Below are positions 57,623 through 64,000 of a stretch of DNA of 64,000 bases, piece by piece. How positions within the stretch are numbered: position 1 is the first letter of the stretch; the number at the start of each line of letters is the position of its first letter. The position numbers were made by a program, and so were the translations under genes. Under the pieces are notes generated by a model that was not told where the DNA came from, made no database searches, and saw only the letters and a list, made by a program, of their open reading frames with translations. Source of the DNA: Phyto melanocephala (Eukaryota > Arthropoda > Insecta > Diptera > Rhinophoridae). Where the stretch lies: the NCBI GenBank assembly GCA_941918925.1, contig OW799233.1, forward strand, positions 153,802,845 to 153,866,844. The letters run 5' to 3'.

Positions 57623-58387
57623 CAAGGCATATTCAGACAAGTGTATACACGGCGAATTGATACAACAAAGCAACTTATCAAGGCGAATTCATACAGGTGA
57701 AATTATCAGCCCAGCTGATGGGGAAACTTTTTTTTAAAATTCGTAGAATTCGCCTTGATTTGATTTATTAATGCAGGGATAGGAAATGTGATTTGGGTTT
57801 CGGTATTAAACAACTAACTTGAGTGTACTTTTTTGATAATAAATGTGCTAAATTTATGTATATTTGTTGCTTTTGCGTCATTAATTATGTGTTTAAAAAA
57901 TTTATATCCTTTTTTTAATGAAATTTAATTATATTTAATATTTAAAAACAACATTCCCATCCCTGATATATGGATTGGCCTTGACATAAAACATCCCCTG
58001 AAAAGTTGCTTTGTTGTATCAATTCGCCGTTGCGTATACCTTATGGATATGCCTTGCAAATTTTTAGGGGATTTATTCTGTCAATGCCAATTCGTATCAC
58101 AGGAATGGAAAAGTTGTTTTTATTTGTTTAATTCAATAAAATTTTATTAAAGAAAGGACATGTGTTTGTGAAGCTCATTATAAATGGTGCAAGAACAATA
58201 AATAAACATAAATTTGGTAAATTTATTATCAAAAAAGCACAATTAAGTTAAATGTTTAATTGGGAATCCAAAACCTAATTTTCCATTACTGCATTAATAA
58301 ATAGAATCAAGGAGAATTCAACAAACTTAGACATTGTGTTTCCCCTTCATCATGTGCTGATAATTTCACCAGTATGAATTCGCCTTG
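57623..58387. mobile_element. CAAGGC-ended element, outer copy of a nested pair
   Basis: The ends are CAAGGCATATTCAGACAAG and CCAGTATGAATTCGCCTTG. The target duplication AGCGTTAC (57615-57622) / AGCATTAC (58388-58395) has one change. The inner element (57679-58056) splits it after the CAAAGCAACTTAT block. Without the insert the outer copy is about 380 bases, like 21190-21567. Confidence 0.82.
57679..58056. mobile_element. CAAGGC-ended element, 378 bp, inner copy in opposite orientation
   Basis: It begins CAAGGCGAATTCATACAGGT and ends CCTTATGGATATGCCTTG, i.e. the reverse of 21190-21567, and has the same length. The 8-base flanks CAACTTAT and CAAATTTT differ at two positions, which fits an old target duplication. 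Confidence 0.82.
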
Positions 58388-58395
58388 AGCATTAC

Positions 58396-58980
58396 CAACT
58401 TTTTTAAAAAGTCTGCCTGCATTTGTCAAACTTAGTTTTTTAAATTTTATTATACAATAAATAATTCGCAGTTTCAGTTGGTTTAAAACGTTTTTGAAAA
58501 TACAAAACCATGAATAAAAAGTTTTTGGTTTAAAGTTTTTTTTAAATTTTTCAAATTAAAGAAGAAAATAAAAAAATTGTGTGACATATGCCGGCATATA
58601 TATTTAATTGTTGTATTTGTTGCCGCGATGCATATAACTTTCGGATATGCCTTGACAATTTGTAAAAAAAGCCGGTTAGAATATGTTTGCTTTTTGCATA
58701 TCTTAAATACCCTATACTAATAACAAAGTATTATGTATATTTATAGTATTTAAGTATATAAGCATTTTGACAGTAATTCTGCATTTTTTAAACTTACATG
58801 TATAAGGGGTAAAGTTTTCCCCCATTTGGTACTTTTTTTTTAAAGGAAAATATGGGAAAGTTCCTTAATTATATTCAGAATATATTTGTTGTTATGCAAA
58901 AAAAGTGTAGATTTGTTTAGTTTAAATCATTTCTATTAAGATATTTTATTGTTAAATAAATATTTAAATATTTTATACTT
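58396..58980. other. foxo intron DNA
   Basis: No gene seen. Near 58617 a phrase GCCGCGATGCATATAACTTT, then GATATGCCTTG, looks like a further CAAGGC right end without a partner. Confidence 0.4.
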
Positions 58981-58989
58981 GATATTTCT

Positions 58990-59650
58990 ACATGGAAAAT
59001 ACAAAAAGGTGCTTTTTCTCATTCTCATGGTACGTTTTGTATTTTCTAAGTTTTTGAATTTAAACTTCTAAATTTTTGATCCAAGTTGAGGTTAAAAAAG
59101 ACCCAAAAGGTTATATTTTAAAGTTTTCATGTAATTTTTGAAATTTTCTACGTTAAAAACACAGATTTTTTAAATCAATAATTATTGATCCAAGTTGAGA
59201 TTGAAAATGATATAAGCGACTCAAAGGTACTTTTTATAAATTTTTAGTACTTTTTTTTTGTTTTTTAAGCTTATAAAAATCTATAATTTGAAAATTATAC
59301 ACTTCTGGTCCAAGCTGAGATTGAAAATGATATAAGCGGCACATAAGGTACTTTTACCCATTTCTTAGTACTTTTTTGTCTCCTTAATTTTGAGTTAAGA
59401 GACTACTAAATAGATGATACAAAAATAGATTATTGATCCAAGGTTAGACTGAAAATTTTATGTACGACACAAATGGTACCTTGTCGCATTTTTATGGTAC
59501 TTTTTGTATTTTCTTTGTTTATGAATATATACTTTTTAAAAGAGTGACTACTAATTCAAATTGTTATTGACAATTAAATGCATGACACAACAAGTACTTT
59601 TATCATTTTTATTGTACCTTTTGTACTTTTGGTACTTTTTATGTTTTTGA
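58990..59650. repeat. Degenerate tandem repeat, period about 110-130 bp
   Basis: Five to six copies of a unit occur that contains GATCCAAGTTGAGATTGAAA (59078, 59187, 59307, 59435, weakly 59553), followed by GGTACTTTT and AGTACTTTTT words. Copies are diverged and of unequal length. No coding frame. Confidence 0.7.
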
Positions 59651-62050
59651 ATATGTTTTTATGTTACAAAGAATTCTGGAATAGAATAGTCCATGTAAGC
59701 CAAGTGTTGCTTAAGAACTAGAGAGAAGTACAATAGCTACTTTTTTGTTGTAAAAGCAATTTTTGCATTATCTGAATTTATGATCTATAATTTAGAAACT
59801 AAGAAGTATTGATTTTGACTGACATGGAAGATGATAGGTGGACTAGGAAATTATTATTAAATAAATTCATAATAATAATAAATTCGAATGCATTAAGTAG
59901 TTTCCCGCTATGACTTCATAGTACTTTTAATTTTTTCAAATAAAATTATATAGAGAAAACAAGTTTTCATAAATTTAACAAAATATTATTTAGTAAAAAA
60001 AATAGTAAGAACTGCGCTTGATAATTTTTAAGTTTTAATAATTTACATAATAAAGGTTTAAGCCCCGAACCACAATAATGTACCTATTTCCGTTTGCTAA
60101 TTGAACTAAAGATATTCAGTTTACATATAAACTTATTTAATATTTATGATTAATTTTTAAAACATTCAAGGAAAAAATATGTATGTATTTATATTCACTG
60201 CTCTACTATTACATCACGCCCTTTTATATGTCTCGTTAAACTACAACAAAGTACCATAATGTTAATGATGAGGCGAAAATATCAAAATTGCCAAAGTTTT
60301 CAATATTATTTCGCATTTTACTATTGTAAATCAAAACGAAAAGAAAACTTTATAAAAAGTAACTTTTATTCAAAACAAACTACTCCATATTATACGAAAG
60401 AGCTGAAAGAAAGTTAATAAAAACCAGCTAAAAAAAAGGCACAAAACTTTAGTTTTCAGCAAAACTGAAGAAAAGTCTGTTAAAGAATTCTTAAGCAGCA
60501 AATGGGGACAAAATAGATAAATACTTATACAAACTATGAAAATGTGTATGGGAACATAAAGAACAAAAAATGATAAAATACGTTGTAAAGAATCATGGAT
60601 TAATAAAAGTGACGTTATCACTTTGTTAAAATAATAACAAATGAAAATGGAGAAGAAAAAAGAAGGAAATGAAAAATGAAATAGTTTTATCTGTTTCTCA
60701 TATCGAGCAAAAAAAAAGTCTATTAAAGACTGTTGCTATTTACGCATTGTGGGTGCTCGCGATTAATCCGCTAAATAGTTCAAAGACTTTTTGGCGCCTG
60801 GAAGTATGCTGTACGATTAACATTGGCATTTCTTACACACATACACGAGTATGTTTATATTCTTAAGGTTCTATGGGTAAGAGTTGTTAAACCGGAAACG
60901 TTTGTATTACATTCGGTTCCTTATACACACATATATTATGTGCAGGGGACTTTTTTTTTGTCGCAGTAACCCTTATTAAATTTTTTTCTTTCATTTTATT
61001 TTATAGAAAAATAATTTTTGAAGTTTAGTATTGATTTTTATTTTTGGTGTTGAAAATATTTTTGTGTGTGTTTAACTTATATTTTTTGATATTTTGTGCT
61101 GTGTATCATGTCTCAGAACTTTAAGACTTCTTACAGACTTCCAAAGCATTTCAAATCTTCTTTAATGGTCAATAGCAGTCTAACATCGCTGTTTAAAACA
61201 TGTCCTAGCGTAAAAGTGAGTACAAAATTTCTTTTAAATTTTATATGCAAGAAAATATTTCAAATACATATGTATGTATACACAATTGCGTTCAATATTA
61301 TGTAACATTTTACATAAAAAATGCATCCTGGATCGATTGTTTATTGTTTACCTGATTCGAAGAACGCTTGTAGAAGGCATGTTTTTTTATACAAATACCA
61401 ACTTCGTAGATTTCTAGTTTGCATTTAGTAAGCGCTAATTTCATCTCTAGCAGTTGAATAATACCTTTTTCTGACGCATTGCTAAAAAAGGTAGCGGCAT
61501 TAAAAAAATTAAAAAACGCTTACAAAATTTCTAAAAAAATTTAGGTATTTATGTACATGCTTGAGTAAGCATGTGTGTATATACGTGTTTAAAAACATTT
61601 GACCGTTTCCCTTATCAAGAAGAGAAAAATGTATGCTGTGCTCATTTGAATATAAAGTATTTCCAAAAAAAGATTTTTATTTTTTTACATCTTTCGTTTT
61701 ATTTTCAGCATTAAAGTGTGTTTTACGAATGGAGATCAAGGTCTCCAATGGTCATTCACCTTAAATACCCCGTTAGAGTATTTACCCGCTAGCAGCGATC
61801 ACTACATTGCGCAAAACATTATTTTTGTTTTTTAAATTGCTTTGCTTTTTTAACAATAAAGTTGTTTACAAGTCGTCACCATAATTATAAAACATAATTA
61901 TAATTATAAACGTCTAAATGATCAGAATAATATTTTGTAAATTATTATGAATTTCTCCAATGAACTTTTTGATGAAATCGCTAGTTTGATTTGGAAAGTC
62001 AGATTTTTTCTTTTTCCGTAATGTATTGTATTTTAATGAAACACACAAAG
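59651..62050. other. foxo intron DNA
   Basis: No gene supported. A 36-codon frame starting MSQNFKTSYRLPK at 61108 ends at a GTGAGT donor-like site (61217), but nothing confirms it. Confidence 0.4.
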
Positions 62051-62051
62051 G

Positions 62052-62290
62052 CAAGGCATATTCATACAGATAAAAGTATGTTTGTCATAGCGAAATGCTA
62101 CAACAAAGTAGTGTTTTCCGTCGTATACCAGAGAGGACAGAGTGCCTATTATATCTGTATTTTATACAATTTGCTTAAAAAATATATACGACTAAAGTTA
62201 CAGAATCAACAAATCTAAATGTAATACATAAATAAATAAAATCAAAGCGAATTTTATAACTATTGGCATTATACTTGCCGATCAGCTGAT
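62052..62290. mobile_element. CAAGGC element, decayed
   Basis: CAAGGCATATTCATACAGAT, then CGAAATGCTACAACAAAG and a GCCGATCAGCTGATG block, match the group. The right end is lost. A further left-end scrap, CAAGGCGAATACATAAC, lies at 63263. Confidence 0.55.
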
Positions 62291-63560
62291 GTGACGAGAC
62301 TACCACGTGAATGCTCTTTGAACAAGACGAACTATTTTTTCTTTAACAAGGGATTTTGCGCTTGAGGTTGCAATACAATTAACAGCCTGTTGCTGTTGTT
62401 CAGTTCAGTAGAAAGTTTTATGTATTTTTACTAAATCAACTCTATTCATTTCTTTGTATTTGTTTTGTTAAAAAAAAAAACAAAAACTCAACACAATAAA
62501 ACAAATAAAACATAATGTTAAAGGAGAAGAAACAGCAACATTTGCATGTACAATATCATAATATGTACATATATGATGGTAGGGAGAGAATAAGAGAAGC
62601 GAATTGCAAAAAACAGCAACAGAATATTTACAGTGATGCCAACTTTTTTGGGGCAAAAAGCACATTGAGATTAAAAAAAAGCCTTACTTTAATTTAAACT
62701 TTAAACAACTACTGTTGTTTCTTTTAAATTTAATTGAGAAACCAAACAACTAGTAAAGTACAATTTACATTGTAGTTTTATTTAAGAATTAAATATGTAC
62801 ATTTATACATATATATATTTAGGAGTTTTAATTATAGAACATTCGTTTATTACAAGTTTACAAATGAATCAGAAATCATTTTTATTTTCATTGAACAAAA
62901 AATATATCTTCCAAATCTTATGGATCTTCATCATTAAATTGGGCCATAAAACCGTTCTTATATGATATTTTGATTTTTTGTATGTTTTATTAGACGAAAT
63001 ATCTTCAGAGGCCTTAGATGGTAAAATGTAGTTATTACAATACAAATACATTTTTAACGTTTGATTTATGTTCTTAATTATTTACTCTGCTTTTTTCCTT
63101 ACTCGCTTTACTTTTCCTTTCAATTTTGGGTTTAATTTCAATTTATATAAATATTTCTATAATTTAGTTTTTAGTAAAATTTTTTGATTCTTCTTTTTTT
63201 TTTTTTACTCTTTGTTCTTTTTTGGAAAATAACGGGATTTTTGCTATTAAACGAATATTAAACAAGGCGAATACATAACTACTACAATTATACTTTTTTT
63301 AGTCCGAACCATGGTGAAATCATTTATAAGGTGGCAGCGTAAAAACAGCTCACAAAGATTTACTTTTACTTTTCTTCTATAGAAAATGACATTCATTTGC
63401 CATTAGCTCCCGCGCTGAGATTACCTGTTTGATATGCGCTGATTTGCAATAAGTTACTAAAAAGAGAGTTACTAGACAAAAATGTATACATACACTTGTA
63501 GAAATATTACCTGCATATTTTTATTACAAACAAGATAAAAAAATTTAAAATTTGTTAAAA
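62291..63560. other. foxo intron DNA
   Basis: No gene seen. T-rich tracts near 63195. Confidence 0.45.
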
Positions 63561-63695
63561 GCACTAAAACCACTAATGAAAATTTTGCAAAGCACCAAGG
63601 CAGTGCTTTTTCTTAGGTTGGTACCAAGGACAAAAACTTGGCGTTTTGGTGCATCGAAAAGCACTAAAAATAGTGCCAAAAGCACTAAGTTGACA
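63560..63695. repeat. Cluster of AGCACTAA / TTGGTGC words
   Basis: AGCACTAA or AGCACCAA occurs at about 63561, 63592, 63660 and 63681. Inverse words (AGTGCTTTT, TTGGTGC) lie between them, near 63602 and 63646. It is probably part of an interspersed repeat whose limits I cannot set. Confidence 0.4.
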
Positions 63696-64000
63696 TCGCT
63701 GAATATTTATTTCTGAGCATGGTGTAATTTCATAAGGTGATAGCGTAAAGGAGAGCAATTTTTGTCTCTTTTTTTTTTGTATGGAGTTTTACAATTTCCG
63801 GAGTTGAAATCATTTTTTTAAATATGTAGTTTGACATACTCCAGAACACAAATAAATAGTCAGCTGGGCTGGCACGGCCTTCTTGTATAAGTATAACCTG
63901 TTCCTGGTGTTGTTTTTCGTTAAAAATTACAATTTGTTCAGAACGAATTTAACTTATAGGACTATAAACGTAGCAAATGAACAGAGTATTATTGTAAAAG

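Larger units (their letters stand above)
30954..64000 (-). other. foxo: foxo upstream intron, at least 33 kb (partial)
   Basis: From the forkhead exon acceptor to the end of the window I find no minus-strand exon encoding the first half of a forkhead domain (ending SAGWK) or the FOXO N-terminus with its RSNTW Akt site. I therefore read this whole stretch as intron, possibly with a non-coding exon I cannot see. It contains only mobile elements, their remnants, microsatellites and AT-rich DNA. Large 5' introns are known for foxo in flies. If an exon from another strain or gene is hidden here, it is short and not recognisable by eye. Confidence 0.75.

Noticed and set aside
61096..61305. Possible small first exon ending at GTGAGT
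   Set aside because: No signal peptide, homologue or matching acceptor exon recognised; kept only as a note.
1..64000. tRNA, rRNA, snRNA genes or CRISPR arrays
   Set aside because: No cloverleaf boxes, rRNA-like blocks or spaced identical repeats of CRISPR type were noticed. A covariance-model scan would be decisive.

Overview
The window is AT-rich nuclear DNA from a higher fly, probably a calyptrate (blow fly or house fly relative). The evidence is a recognisable fly FoxO gene split by introns with consensus GT..AG sites, plus a dense load of dipteran-type transposable elements. I cannot fix the species from sequence alone.

The main gene is foxo on the minus strand. Six coding exons are in the window (30953-30661, 25809-25549, 25227-25050, 24980-24749, 24461-24340, 17138-16755). 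They join in one phase-consistent reading frame of 489 residues, from the DNA-recognition helix of the forkhead domain to the natural C-terminus and stop. The N-terminal part (first Akt site and first half of the forkhead domain) is not in the window. Everything from 30954 to 64000 is therefore read as one intron of at least 33 kb (or intron plus non-coding exons). The intron before the last exon is 7.2 kb and the one after the forkhead exon 4.9 kb.

Left of foxo (1-16.7 kb) is one small intronless gene on the plus strand for a secreted Kazal-type protease inhibitor (3407-3640), with TATA box and poly(A) signal. The rest is repeats: a CAAGGC-ended element at 1.27-2.48 kb, a PIF/Harbinger-like MITE, a 2.7-kb element of family B, a 543-bp tandem array ending in a perfect 381-bp inverted repeat (9.0-10.84 kb), and a degenerate but structurally complete pogo/Tigger transposon (11221-13759).

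The foxo introns hold: two families (A and B) of elements that share a 3' hairpin and may be Helentron/INE-1-like; at least seven remnants of Tc1/mariner-type transposases; C-terminal fragments of three kinds of non-LTR retrotransposon (48.2, 53.5-54.9, 38.6-39.3 and 56.1-56.9 kb); several MITE families; and a large group of elements ending in CAAGGC with 8-bp target duplications. One member of that group (44838 onward) runs into a THAP-type zinc-finger reading frame, which suggests that the group belongs to the P-element superfamily. This link, and nested or tandem insertions of the same group at 21 kb and 57.6 kb, are the most interesting signals. I found no RNA genes or CRISPR arrays.
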